From DATGKG01 sp963851325 (GTDB taxonomy: Bacteria; Desulfobacterota; Binatia; Binatales; Binataceae), in NCBI GenBank assembly GCA_963851325.1, contig CAWKOR010000001.1, positions 868,001 through 932,000 of the forward strand: 64,000 nucleotides of DNA, given 5' to 3'. The notes beneath the pieces were generated by a model. That model did no database searches, had not been told where the DNA came from, and saw only the letters and a list, made by a program, of their open reading frames with translations. How positions within the stretch are numbered: the first letter of the stretch is position 1; every line of letters begins with the position of its first letter. Below are positions 53,096 through 61,465 of this stretch, one piece after another. The translations under genes and the position numbers were made by a program.

Positions 53096-53878
53096 TCATG
53101 ACCCCGGCTCGTTCACAGTTTGCCGGGGTCCCTGACCATGCTCGTGGTTGCCGGCTTGAGCCAACAGGATAAGCGACACGCCGATTGGAACCGACCAGGA
53201 ACCAAGAAAATGGCGCTCCCATGAGAATACACCTTCGAGAAGACTGTTGATCCTGCGCGAAGGCATTCTCAAATCATGACCTTCAGAAGCCGAACCTGTG
53301 ATGCGCTGTACCATGCGGGCGCCGGCAATCATCGGAAAGAGCAGCACATTGTAGTAGCTGAGGTAGCTCACTTGGTAACCCGCGGCCTCCACCACCTCGC
53401 GCAACTGCGATGCATGATATCTGCGCCGGTGATGATGCGACACATCGTGTTCACTCCACATCCAGGATAGTGCCGGAACTGTGAGCAGCAGCCATCCTTC
53501 CGGTTTGAGGCGTCGGCGCAATGCTCTTAAGGAGCCGAGGTCGTCGTCCAGATGTTCCAAAACATCGGTCATTACTACCAGGTCGAAGCTTATGTCGGCG
53601 AAAGGAATGTTATTCGGGAGGCTACCGTTCGCGACCTGAGCCAGACCCAGCGCGGAGGCGGCAGCGCGGGCCGAAGCAGAAGGTTCCATCGCATGCACCA
53701 GGCCATGACGTGCAAGCATGGCGAAATTTCCGCCGGTTCCGCAGCCGGGCTCGAGGATCGCAGCATGTTGCGGCAGACCCAGTCCAGCCAGCATCTTCTC
53801 GACGATAGCTCGGCGCGAGGCGAACCACCAATGATGCTCCTCGACCTCGGCCATTCGCTCATAAATGCGCGCGTCCAT
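53096..53878 (-). CDS. class I SAM-dependent methyltransferase
   Basis: A 260-residue methyltransferase starting MDARIYERMAEVEEHHWWFA, a start common in glycan-cluster methyltransferases. Motif I is ILEPGCGTGGNFAML, and FDLVVMTDVLEHLDDDLGSL follows. Residues 190-250 contain a hydrophobic segment, which may tether it to the membrane. It starts at ATG 53878 overlapping the stop of the GT2 gene (TAATG), so the two are translationally coupled. It may methylate a sugar or polyprenyl-linked intermediate. Confidence 0.88.
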   Translation of the reverse strand: MDARIYERMAEVEEHHWWFASRRAIVEKMLAGLGLPQHAAILEPGCGTGGNFAMLARHGLVHAMEPSASARAAASALGLAQVANGSLPNNIPFADISFDLVVMTDVLEHLDDDLGSLRALRRRLKPEGWLLLTVPALSWMWSEHDVSHHHRRRYHASQLREVVEAAGYQVSYLSYYNVLLFPMIAGARMVQRITGSASEGHDLRMPSRRINSLLEGVFSWERHFLGSWSVPIGVSLILLAQAGNHEHGQGPRQTVNEPGS

Positions 53879-54888
53879 TACCCTTGGCTGCTCAGCTCCC
53901 GGCTAACTCTGGAGTTTGCTTTCAGGCCGAAGGTATCGCTGACAACATAGAGCGGTCGCCCCTTCACCTCGTTGTAGATTCTCCCCAGGTACTCGCCCAC
54001 GATACCTAGCGTGATCAATTGTACGCCGCCGAGAAACAAGACAGCCACCATCAAAGATGCGTAGCCGGGAACGTCAATTCCGCGCGAGAGTTTGAGCACC
54101 GCCAGAAACGCGGCATAGAAGAACGCGAGCAAGGAAATGGCTACGCCCAGGTAACTCCAAATTTTGAGTGGCAGGGAACTGAACGATGCCAACCCATCGA
54201 TCGCAAAGTTCCACAATTGCACGTAACCCCAATTGGTCCCGCCCGAATGTCGCGGCTCGCGATTGTACACCACCGTGGCTTGACGGAATCCAACCCATGA
54301 GAAGAGACCTTTCATAAAGCGGGTGCGCTCCGGCAGCTTGGTCAGAACCTCGACCACCTTTCGATCGAGCAGACGAAAATCGCCGGTATCCAGCGCAATC
54401 GCGACGTCGGTCACCCTGGCAAAGATCCGATAGAAAAGCTTGGCAGTGGTGACTTTCAGCCTGCTCTCGCCCGCGCGCTTGAGGCGTTTGGCATTGACTA
54501 CCTCGAAGCCTTCACGCCACTTGGAGACCAGTTCCGGAATAACCTCCGGTGGATCCTGCAGGTCCGCATCGATGGGAATCACCGCGGCTCCTCGAGCATA
54601 GTCCAGCCCCGCGCTGAGTGCCGCATCCTTGCCGAAATTGCGCGCCAGCTCGACGACCTTAATCGATGGGTTCTTCCGATGATGCTGTATCAACAAGGGA
54701 AGGCTGGCGTCGGTACTGCCATCATCAATGCAAATGATCTCATAGCTCATGCCGAGGTGGGTCAAAACGCCTACCAGACGATCGAAGAAAGGGTCGAGGT
54801 TGGTCGCTTCGTTCCGGATCGGAACTACAATAGACAGCTCCGGTTCAGCGCAAGGTATCGAGGGGACTTGATTTGCGTGCGCGCACAT
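53878..54888 (-). CDS. family 2 glycosyltransferase, DPM1/GtrB type
   Basis: A 336-residue inner-membrane protein. The GT-A domain has LSIVVPIRNEATNLDPFFDR, IICIDDGSTDAS, IPIDADLQDPPEV (DXD) and a later TGDFRLLDRK. Two C-terminal membrane helices (LGVAISLLAFFYAAFLAVL and VAVLFLGGVQLITLGIVGEY) match polyprenyl-phosphate glucose/mannose synthases such as GtrB. It would make the lipid-linked donor used by the GT-C-type proteins around it. Gene order and overlap place it in one operon with the methyltransferase. Confidence 0.9.
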   Translation of the reverse strand: MCAHANQVPSIPCAEPELSIVVPIRNEATNLDPFFDRLVGVLTHLGMSYEIICIDDGSTDASLPLLIQHHRKNPSIKVVELARNFGKDAALSAGLDYARGAAVIPIDADLQDPPEVIPELVSKWREGFEVVNAKRLKRAGESRLKVTTAKLFYRIFARVTDVAIALDTGDFRLLDRKVVEVLTKLPERTRFMKGLFSWVGFRQATVVYNREPRHSGGTNWGYVQLWNFAIDGLASFSSLPLKIWSYLGVAISLLAFFYAAFLAVLKLSRGIDVPGYASLMVAVLFLGGVQLITLGIVGEYLGRIYNEVKGRPLYVVSDTFGLKANSRVSRELSSQG

Positions 54889-54905
54889 CTTGACTGGCCG
54901 CCGCT

Positions 54906-57194
54906 CTACGATGGTCCTGTGGCGCTAATCACGCCCGCGATTGTCGTGGGGTGCATCAATGGAGTCAACGCCCGAGGCGTCGAGACCGGACTTAGATCGT
55001 GGCGGCGGTACAGTCGCAAACTGCCCTGCTCGAAAATCTTGTCGTAGTCGTCGGGCGGAAATTTCACCGACTCCGGCGGCGGTATCTGGATCAGGATGTA
55101 GGGTGGCTTCTCGGCCAATGCCTCGGGCAGCGCCGCCATTTGCCTGACGCGCCCGCCGGCGAGCCATCCTACGTCGCTGGCCGGAATCTCCTGCACGATC
55201 GGGTCGTCATCAATCCCCGTCCAAACTGAAAAGCGGTTGAACTGGCGCCAGACGATGGCATCGTTGGCGATGTGCAGAATGTGCGTCTTCATCGTGATCC
55301 GACCGGCTTTCTGTTCCTCGTGAAGCAGATCGACCAGCGCCAGTTCATTCGGCCCCATGGTCCATTTCGGATCCGGGGTCGAGCCCCAATAGCCGCGTGC
55401 GGCGGTTCCGATGTCGATCCCCCAATTCTCGGCAATCGAATGCTCTTCGTAGTCGTAATTTCCGTTCGGTCGCGGACTCCACGGATAGATGAGGATCGCC
55501 AGCACCGCAGCGATAACCAGCACGCGGCGTCCGCGATGAAAGATCACGGCAAATGGGAGCGCGGCGGGAAACACCAGAAAGTACGGCGTCCAGTATTCGT
55601 CCAGTTTGTAGTGAAGATCGTCGATGCCCGCGTGGAATGCGGTCGAGCCGGGCCAAGCGCTGAGCCTTCGCGCAACCATTTCGATCACGATCGTAATCAA
55701 CAGCGCGATTATGATCGGCGAGCCATCAATCGATTTGCCCTGGCGTCCGCGCAAGGTCCCGATGGAGAGCAGCCCGAGTGCCCCAAACGCCGAGAGCAGC
55801 GGAAACTGCTGAAATATCTGCGCATAGATGGAATCGGGAAACCTGGTCAGCGTGTAAGCCAGCGCCACCAGGAAGACTATGAACATCGCGACGTTGTTGG
55901 TTTGTGGATCGTATTCGAGAGAGCTTTCGTCGCCGTCTGGACCTGGCTGGGGCAGTGCGCGCGAGCCCCAAAAGATCGCGCCAATCCCACCGATTTGGAG
56001 CAGCGGCAGCACCGGGTACGGCAGGACGGTTTTCGTCGATATCGCAAGATCGGGTGCGGCGACCAGCACCGCGCCGAACAGGCATATTGCCTTGAGCAGC
56101 AGGATTCGCGGCCGTGATGCGTCGCGCAAAAGGATCGCAAACGAAGCGACCGCGATCGCAAAACCTCCATCGATCGTGTGCGAGGCCACGGCGGTGCCGA
56201 GGATGAGGCATCCGAGCGCAAATGTGGAGCGTCGCGCGCGCCGGTCGAGCACCAATCCCAACCCGACCCCCACCAGCGCAAACGCCACCGCAGTCCCGCG
56301 AACTCCGACCATGCGGCGAAAGGTGTTGGTGAAGAACAGCATCAATGATGCGATTCCTCCGCCCACATCTCCCAGGGTTGCAGCGCCGAGGCGATAAACG
56401 CCGAAGATGATCAATCCGGCCATCGGCACGATCGTCGCGCTATGCGCCAGCAACCCCAACTTCACCCGCGACCCCATCGCCAGCATGGCGATAAACAGTT
56501 CGAGGCCGGGGGTTTGCGCCTGCGATCCCCAACATCCATACGGATCGTTGTCGAAGGGTAGATAGCGCCCGAAGCTGAGTATCCGCTGCACCGATGCCGG
56601 ATACGACATGATATCCATGTAAGGGGCGGCCGGCGATCCAAGCTGCAACGGGACCAACCCCACCATCGCCAGAATCAAGGCGAGTAGCGCCAACGCGCGT
56701 CCGGCAGTGAGATGCGGCATCACCAGACGCGTCGGCGTAAGGAAAATCCAGACGATGCCCGCGATCAGCAGAATCCATATCACGGGTCCGCGAAACAGGC
56801 CGATCGGCCCTAAGGCCTGCCCAAGGATGTAGGCAGCCATCCATGCGCCAGCGGCCCCACCGAGGAGCGCATCGAATGGATCGATGTCGGCATCCAGCTT
56901 GTTAAGGATAATCGCCCCGACCACCGTAGTTAGAGCCCAGAACGACCAGATTTTGAGTGCGGCAAAGAATGTCGCGCCGAGGACCGGTCTGATTCCGGCG
57001 AACGCAGAGGAGAAATCGATTCCCCACGGAGTACCCTCGAGGCGGTAGTAGGAGAAGATCGATATCGCCACCAGGGCGAGAAGAACTCCTGCGCAATCGA
57101 GCAAGAACCTGGATCTCCTGGCCGACATGCGGAACGTCGCCACCAGGGCGCCGCCGCTATCCGTAGATGCCTGGAAAAATCGGGTTCTCTCCAT
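54906..57194 (-). CDS. large polytopic membrane protein of unknown function
   Basis: A 762-residue protein with some fourteen hydrophobic segments and a soluble C-terminus (KWTMGPNELALVDLLHEEQK, SDVGWLAGGRVRQM). One loop reads MDIMSYPASVQRILSFGRYL, PFDNDPYGCWGSQAQTPGLE, suggesting a GT-C-like catalytic region. I do not recognise the family. It lies 17 bases before the GT2 gene on the same strand and begins the cluster transcribed toward 49.4 kb. A role in glycan assembly or flipping is inferred from context only. Confidence 0.72.
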   Translation of the reverse strand: MERTRFFQASTDSGGALVATFRMSARRSRFLLDCAGVLLALVAISIFSYYRLEGTPWGIDFSSAFAGIRPVLGATFFAALKIWSFWALTTVVGAIILNKLDADIDPFDALLGGAAGAWMAAYILGQALGPIGLFRGPVIWILLIAGIVWIFLTPTRLVMPHLTAGRALALLALILAMVGLVPLQLGSPAAPYMDIMSYPASVQRILSFGRYLPFDNDPYGCWGSQAQTPGLELFIAMLAMGSRVKLGLLAHSATIVPMAGLIIFGVYRLGAATLGDVGGGIASLMLFFTNTFRRMVGVRGTAVAFALVGVGLGLVLDRRARRSTFALGCLILGTAVASHTIDGGFAIAVASFAILLRDASRPRILLLKAICLFGAVLVAAPDLAISTKTVLPYPVLPLLQIGGIGAIFWGSRALPQPGPDGDESSLEYDPQTNNVAMFIVFLVALAYTLTRFPDSIYAQIFQQFPLLSAFGALGLLSIGTLRGRQGKSIDGSPIIIALLITIVIEMVARRLSAWPGSTAFHAGIDDLHYKLDEYWTPYFLVFPAALPFAVIFHRGRRVLVIAAVLAILIYPWSPRPNGNYDYEEHSIAENWGIDIGTAARGYWGSTPDPKWTMGPNELALVDLLHEEQKAGRITMKTHILHIANDAIVWRQFNRFSVWTGIDDDPIVQEIPASDVGWLAGGRVRQMAALPEALAEKPPYILIQIPPPESVKFPPDDYDKIFEQGSLRLYRRHDLSPVSTPRALTPLMHPTTIAGVISATGPS

Positions 57195-57370
57195 GATTGA
57201 ATGCTTCGGAGATCGCGAACAGCGACCGTTTTATTCGCTTGTCATCCTTTTTACCAGATGAGGTGCGGTCCGCTCGAAATATGCGACATGAGCGCACCAC
57301 GGCCATCGCCGGACTGAAAAAGGCGATTGCGCGCCGCAACGGTAACGCGCTCTTTGTTGAAGACCGAGCC

Positions 57371-57658
57371 CTATTTACAGAAGCATGATGTCTGGCGGAC
57401 GCAGGTATCGCCCGAATTTTCCCCCGGGATGCAGGTCGGCATCTTTCCCGGTTTGCAGGTGATGCTGCATTTTGGGCAGGGAGGCGGACCTTCCGCGGTG
57501 CAGGTGGAAGGCTGCGTCAGGTCCCAGCCGGGCGTCGGAGTAGGCGATGAAACCTTTGACTTACTGGATGACTTCGGAGACGCGGCCCTCGCCATCGATA
57601 GCGGCAAAAGCATAGATGCAATCAACAAAATCACTACGGCGAACGATTTGTCTTTCAT
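57371..57658 (-). CDS. small secreted eight-cysteine protein
   Basis: A 95-residue protein with a clear signal peptide (FAVVILLIASMLLPLSMARA, cleaved after ARA). The mature part is short and Ser/Pro/Lys-rich, and holds eight cysteines in its last 45 residues (STCTAEGPPPCPKCSITC, PTC, DTC, SCFC). Disulfide-stabilised peptide or metal-binding roles are both possible. I do not recognise it. The ribosome site before ATG 57658 is weak. Its promoter would face the zinc-ribbon gene at 57895. Confidence 0.65.
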   Translation of the reverse strand: MKDKSFAVVILLIASMLLPLSMARAASPKSSSKSKVSSPTPTPGWDLTQPSTCTAEGPPPCPKCSITCKPGKMPTCIPGENSGDTCVRQTSCFCK

Positions 57659-57894
57659 AAAATCTTTCGATCTGCACTCAACTATCGGCAGAGCAAACTA
57701 CAACGAGGCGGAAGCGAACGCCAGCGGTCAGCGGAAACGACAATTCGTTCCGCAAAAGCGACCGGTAGACTCCGACTATGCATTGTGACTATCTTCTTTT
57801 CATCCATAAGCCTCTTATTGTTGTATAGCGAGGCACTGGTATCCTTAATTATCGGCAGAAGTGCTGAGCTTTTCACAGGGGGAGAAATTTCGCC

Positions 57895-58206
57895 ATGGCT
57901 GAAGCAAATGGATTTGCGGTTCCGCATCTGATTGTCAATCGAGCCCAGGTGGTATCGGGCGGATGCAGCGCTTGCGGGAAACAATTCGGAACCGGCCACA
58001 ACGGCGACCGGGCTCTTGGCGCAGCCATCGGGCAGGAAACCGTTTACATGTTCTGCGCCGAGTGTGGCGATTTCATCATGGGTCGGGTCCAGTCCGATGC
58101 GGTCCGAGAGCGCTATGTCTGGGACTGGGCCATTCCGCTTCGAGGCAGCGTTGGCGTCGCGGCCACCAACTCAGTTAATGGCGCCGAGCTGAATGGCCAC
58201 GCGTAG
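57895..58206 (+). CDS. small zinc-ribbon-like hypothetical protein
   Basis: A 103-residue protein with two CxxC pairs (GGCSACGKQF at 23-32 and MFCAECGDFI around 53-62), spaced as in zinc ribbons. No enzyme domain is visible. GGGGGAGAAA lies shortly before ATG 57895, supporting translation. It is convergent with the large secreted-protein gene at 58242. The function is unknown; a protein- or RNA-binding zinc ribbon is the plain reading. Confidence 0.72.
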   Translation: MAEANGFAVPHLIVNRAQVVSGGCSACGKQFGTGHNGDRALGAAIGQETVYMFCAECGDFIMGRVQSDAVRERYVWDWAIPLRGSVGVAATNSVNGAELNGHA

Positions 58207-58241
58207 CTGAAGATTTTCCGCGCTCTCGGCCGCTCCTAATC

Positions 58242-60980
58242 TCAGAAGTTGGACTGCTTCCACGGCTGATTGTGCAGGATTATCTGCAGGTTCTGATTGT
58301 ACTGAATCGCGCCGAAGTCGTACCAACCTCCACTGTACCAGTTTCCGACCGCGCCCCATCGCCGAACGTTGACATCGGTCGCGCCGGGATGCAGCACTCC
58401 GTTGGCATCGACGAAATCGCTGTAAGGCGGGAATCCGTTGGCAATTGCGATCTCGGGACGCCCCGGATCGTTGAGATATGCCAGGTGACCTTGCTCAACT
58501 CCCATCTGTACCGCGAGCCGGAAGTCCACGTTGAATCCGGTCGAGAGAGCGCTTAACGGGAACGACGCCGGCCATCCCTGGTTGATGCCCTCAGCGATTT
58601 GGAACATTCCCCACGATCCGGCGAACGGCTCGCTGGGCGTTACGTGCACCACGTCACCATGCGCGGGAGTCAGGGTCGTCAAACCGGTGACCGGATCGGG
58701 CGTCGCGAGGTTTGCGGGTTTCCATTGGTACCAGTGTGTTTCATCGATCGCGATGGTCTTCAGGAGATCGCTGAAGGGATAAGTCTGACCATCATACGGA
58801 TTCAGGATGGTGCAGCCGGGGCACCATTTGTCTGCCACTTGCTGAATGATTTGCGCGGTGGTGCCCCTGAAATTGCCGTCTACATTCTGCATGTAGCTGC
58901 AATCATCGAGGCCGCCGCATGCGCCGATGCCATTGTGGAATGCCGCCAATTCAGCCGCGGTCGGGATCCGGTTGTTGGGGATGTTGTTGGAGGGCCGTAC
59001 TGGATCAAGAATCGGCGTGGGCGTAGGTGTCGCCGACTGACTTCCGACCGGAGTTGCAGTTGCAGTCGTGGTCCCTACGCCGCCGTTCGCGACAGTGAGA
59101 TTGATTGCATCGGTCCCCAGCAAGACGTTGTTCGCGTTGAAAGCCTTGGCCGAAACTATATGCGCGCCATTGGCCGCGGTGCTGCTGTTCCACGAGTAAG
59201 TCAGTGGCGCCAAATGGACCAGCAAACTCTGGTCGAGATACAGATCCATCGAGCTCACTGACGGGTCCACCTGAGCGACGATTTGTACGATTCCGGATAC
59301 CGTCGTCGCGGCAGGCGGCGCAATGAGCTTCACAAATTGACCCCCGATCGGGGTGCTGATCGGAGTTGCCGCGACGGTCGGAGTCGGAGTGGCCGCGCTG
59401 CTCGGAACCAGCAGAATTGCCTGCGCCGACATCACTCCTCCACCGGTTTCCCTGGCCTGAAAGAGCGGCGATGCTACGCCGCTGGACGGCGCGGCGACAT
59501 CGCCGAAGGCAAGTGCAAAACCTTCTTTCGACGAGGTTTTGTTGGAGCGCTGCGTTATGCCACCGGGCAGTACTATTGCCGGGCCAGTGCTTCCTTGAGA
59601 GCCGTAAAAATAGATCTGCCAATCCCCATTGTGGCTCGGGGTCAGCGACGGCGCAGATGCCGAAACCGGACTCACCCCGGCAACCGCCACTCCGGAAGCG
59701 CCATCGAGCGGCGAAATCGCAGCACCGCGCCACGCACCCATGATGCCTGCGACCCACTGGGAACTGAATTGCCACGAGTAGGATGCCGGTTCACTCGCGC
59801 CGGCGATCTTGTAAAACGTCCACGAAGTAATCTTGTCCGACGCCTTAGCCGTATCGTGGCGGATCGTCGACCAACCACTCGGTGCGATTGGCACAATGGT
59901 TCCGTTGGGATCGGCCATCACTAATTGCGCGAGCAGGCAGTCCCCTGCGACGACTCCGGACGGCCGGGTGATTGCGACGCTCGTAACCGCGCTGCCGAAA
60001 TCTGACAGCGCGCTGGCGGCGACGAATTCGATCCCTGCTACTGGACCCGCGGGAGTCGGCGTTGCGATCGGAGTGGCGGTTATGGTCGCAACTGCGGTGG
60101 CTGTTTTAGTCGGTAGCGGTGTCGGCGTCTTGGTTGCGATTGGCGTTGGCGGCAGCGTCGCAATTGGAGTCGACGTCCTGGTCGGGGTCACTGTCGTCGT
60201 CGGGGTCATGGTTGGCGTTGGCGCGCTGATCTGTCCGGGCACCAGGAGAATCGATTGCGCGGCCAGGACTCGGCCCCCGCTCTCGGTCCCGGTATAGTTG
60301 GCGGAACCGGCTCCCGCCGAATCAGCCACGTCCCCGAACGCGAGGGCGAAGCCTTCCTTGGAAGACGGCGCCTTCAGGCGCTGCGTGATCGCTGCCGGTA
60401 GCGAAATGTTCGGTGCCCTCGCGGCCTGGGCGGCGAAGAAATAGATGCGCTGCTCACCGCTGTTGGTCGCTCCCAAGAACGGTGCCTTGGTTGAAAGTGG
60501 GCTGTTGCCAGTAACCGCGAGGCCGGTAGCGCCATCGATTGGCGACGCCGATACGCCGCGCCAAGCGCCGATGGCTCCGGCAGCCCACTGCGAACCGAGA
60601 TTCCATGAGTATGAGCTGGGCTCGTTGGCGCCGGCGACCTTGTAGTAGAGCCACGACGATATCTTGTCGCCCAGGGAAGCCGAGTCGTGGCGAATCATGG
60701 ACCATCCGTTTGGCGCGACCGGAACGCTGGAACCCGTGCCGTCAGCATCAATGATCTGTGCGATCAAGCAATCTCCCGATTGGACGCCGGCGGGCAACCC
60801 GATCGAAATGCTGGCCACTGGTCCGCTGAAGTCAGAAAGGGCACCCGCACCAACATATGTGATGGCTGCTGCTGCCGAAGTTCCGCCCAGGATGGAAAGC
60901 GAGAGAGCGAATGCGACCAAACCTCGGAAGTATCCTTTCCAGGGACGGTCAGAACTTCGACGCTGCATAGTTGCCCCCAA
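58242..60980 (-). CDS. modular secreted protein with C-terminal lysozyme-like domain, paralogue 1
   Basis: A 912-residue exported protein. The signal peptide ends near GGTSAAAA. Domain A1 (about 38-252) and domain A2 (about 318-535) are homologous to each other (ALSDFSGPVASISIGLPAGV / ALSDFGSAVTSVAITRPSGV; ...AQSILLVP / AQAILLVP). They are separated by a Thr-Pro linker. An Ig-like domain (VSGIVQIVAQVDPSVSSMDL) and a short linker precede a lysozyme/SLT-like domain (660-912) with AIDETHWYQW and SWGMFQIAEGINQGW. The TTG at 60980 is chosen because AGGAGGT lies six bases upstream; ATG 60968 is too far from it. Peptidoglycan binding or cleavage is inferred. Confidence 0.85.
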   Translation of the reverse strand: MGATMQRRSSDRPWKGYFRGLVAFALSLSILGGTSAAAAITYVGAGALSDFSGPVASISIGLPAGVQSGDCLIAQIIDADGTGSSVPVAPNGWSMIRHDSASLGDKISSWLYYKVAGANEPSSYSWNLGSQWAAGAIGAWRGVSASPIDGATGLAVTGNSPLSTKAPFLGATNSGEQRIYFFAAQAARAPNISLPAAITQRLKAPSSKEGFALAFGDVADSAGAGSANYTGTESGGRVLAAQSILLVPGQISAPTPTMTPTTTVTPTRTSTPIATLPPTPIATKTPTPLPTKTATAVATITATPIATPTPAGPVAGIEFVAASALSDFGSAVTSVAITRPSGVVAGDCLLAQLVMADPNGTIVPIAPSGWSTIRHDTAKASDKITSWTFYKIAGASEPASYSWQFSSQWVAGIMGAWRGAAISPLDGASGVAVAGVSPVSASAPSLTPSHNGDWQIYFYGSQGSTGPAIVLPGGITQRSNKTSSKEGFALAFGDVAAPSSGVASPLFQARETGGGVMSAQAILLVPSSAATPTPTVAATPISTPIGGQFVKLIAPPAATTVSGIVQIVAQVDPSVSSMDLYLDQSLLVHLAPLTYSWNSSTAANGAHIVSAKAFNANNVLLGTDAINLTVANGGVGTTTATATPVGSQSATPTPTPILDPVRPSNNIPNNRIPTAAELAAFHNGIGACGGLDDCSYMQNVDGNFRGTTAQIIQQVADKWCPGCTILNPYDGQTYPFSDLLKTIAIDETHWYQWKPANLATPDPVTGLTTLTPAHGDVVHVTPSEPFAGSWGMFQIAEGINQGWPASFPLSALSTGFNVDFRLAVQMGVEQGHLAYLNDPGRPEIAIANGFPPYSDFVDANGVLHPGATDVNVRRWGAVGNWYSGGWYDFGAIQYNQNLQIILHNQPWKQSNF

Positions 60981-61465
60981 ATGCTTACCTCCTCAGGATC
61001 GCAGCTCGAACCGAAAAGCTCGGGCCAAATCGTTCCTGAGTTTTTTGACGAAACCAGGCAACGGTAATAGTGAAACCTTCCGGCCAGTACCGGTTTCGTC
61101 TTCGGATGATTTGATCATTTGCGCATCGCTTACAGCCGAAACTTAGCCTTTCACCGCTTTTTCGGGACTTGAATGTCCTCAGTTCAGTCTGGAGGTTATT
61201 ATGCCTACTCATAACCCATCAATACGTCAAGCAACTAATGTAAACGTCAATTACTGCTACTAGTAGAGTTAGAGGAACAAACTGTTTTGTAGCGACCGGA
61301 CGGAAAGGGTCCGAATGACTGGAAAGCGCCTCGACTGAGGCTTCGATGTTGCGGTCAGGGCAGGCCTAACCGGAGGGATTCGCTCCTTCGACGAGCGTCA
61401 GAGGTCGCCGGAGATCGGAGGCCTCGGCGATGTACCGAGACCTCCGCTCACGATGCTCCTATGCA
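60981..61465. other. intergenic region between two modular-protein genes
   Basis: 485 bases with no supported gene. A hairpin at 61417-61445 (GGAGG/CCTCC stem with one G-U pair) may end the upstream gene's transcript, although no T-run follows. Toward 61000-61110 the minus-strand leader of the 60980 gene contains CGAAACC/GGTTTCG pairing and AGGAGGT. I found no match to known riboswitch cores. Confidence 0.4.

Noticed and set aside
60990..61140. Possible cyclic-di-GMP (GEMM-I) riboswitch in the leader of the modular protein
   Set aside because: The diagnostic GGGCAAACC and GACGCAAAGCC-type segments are absent.
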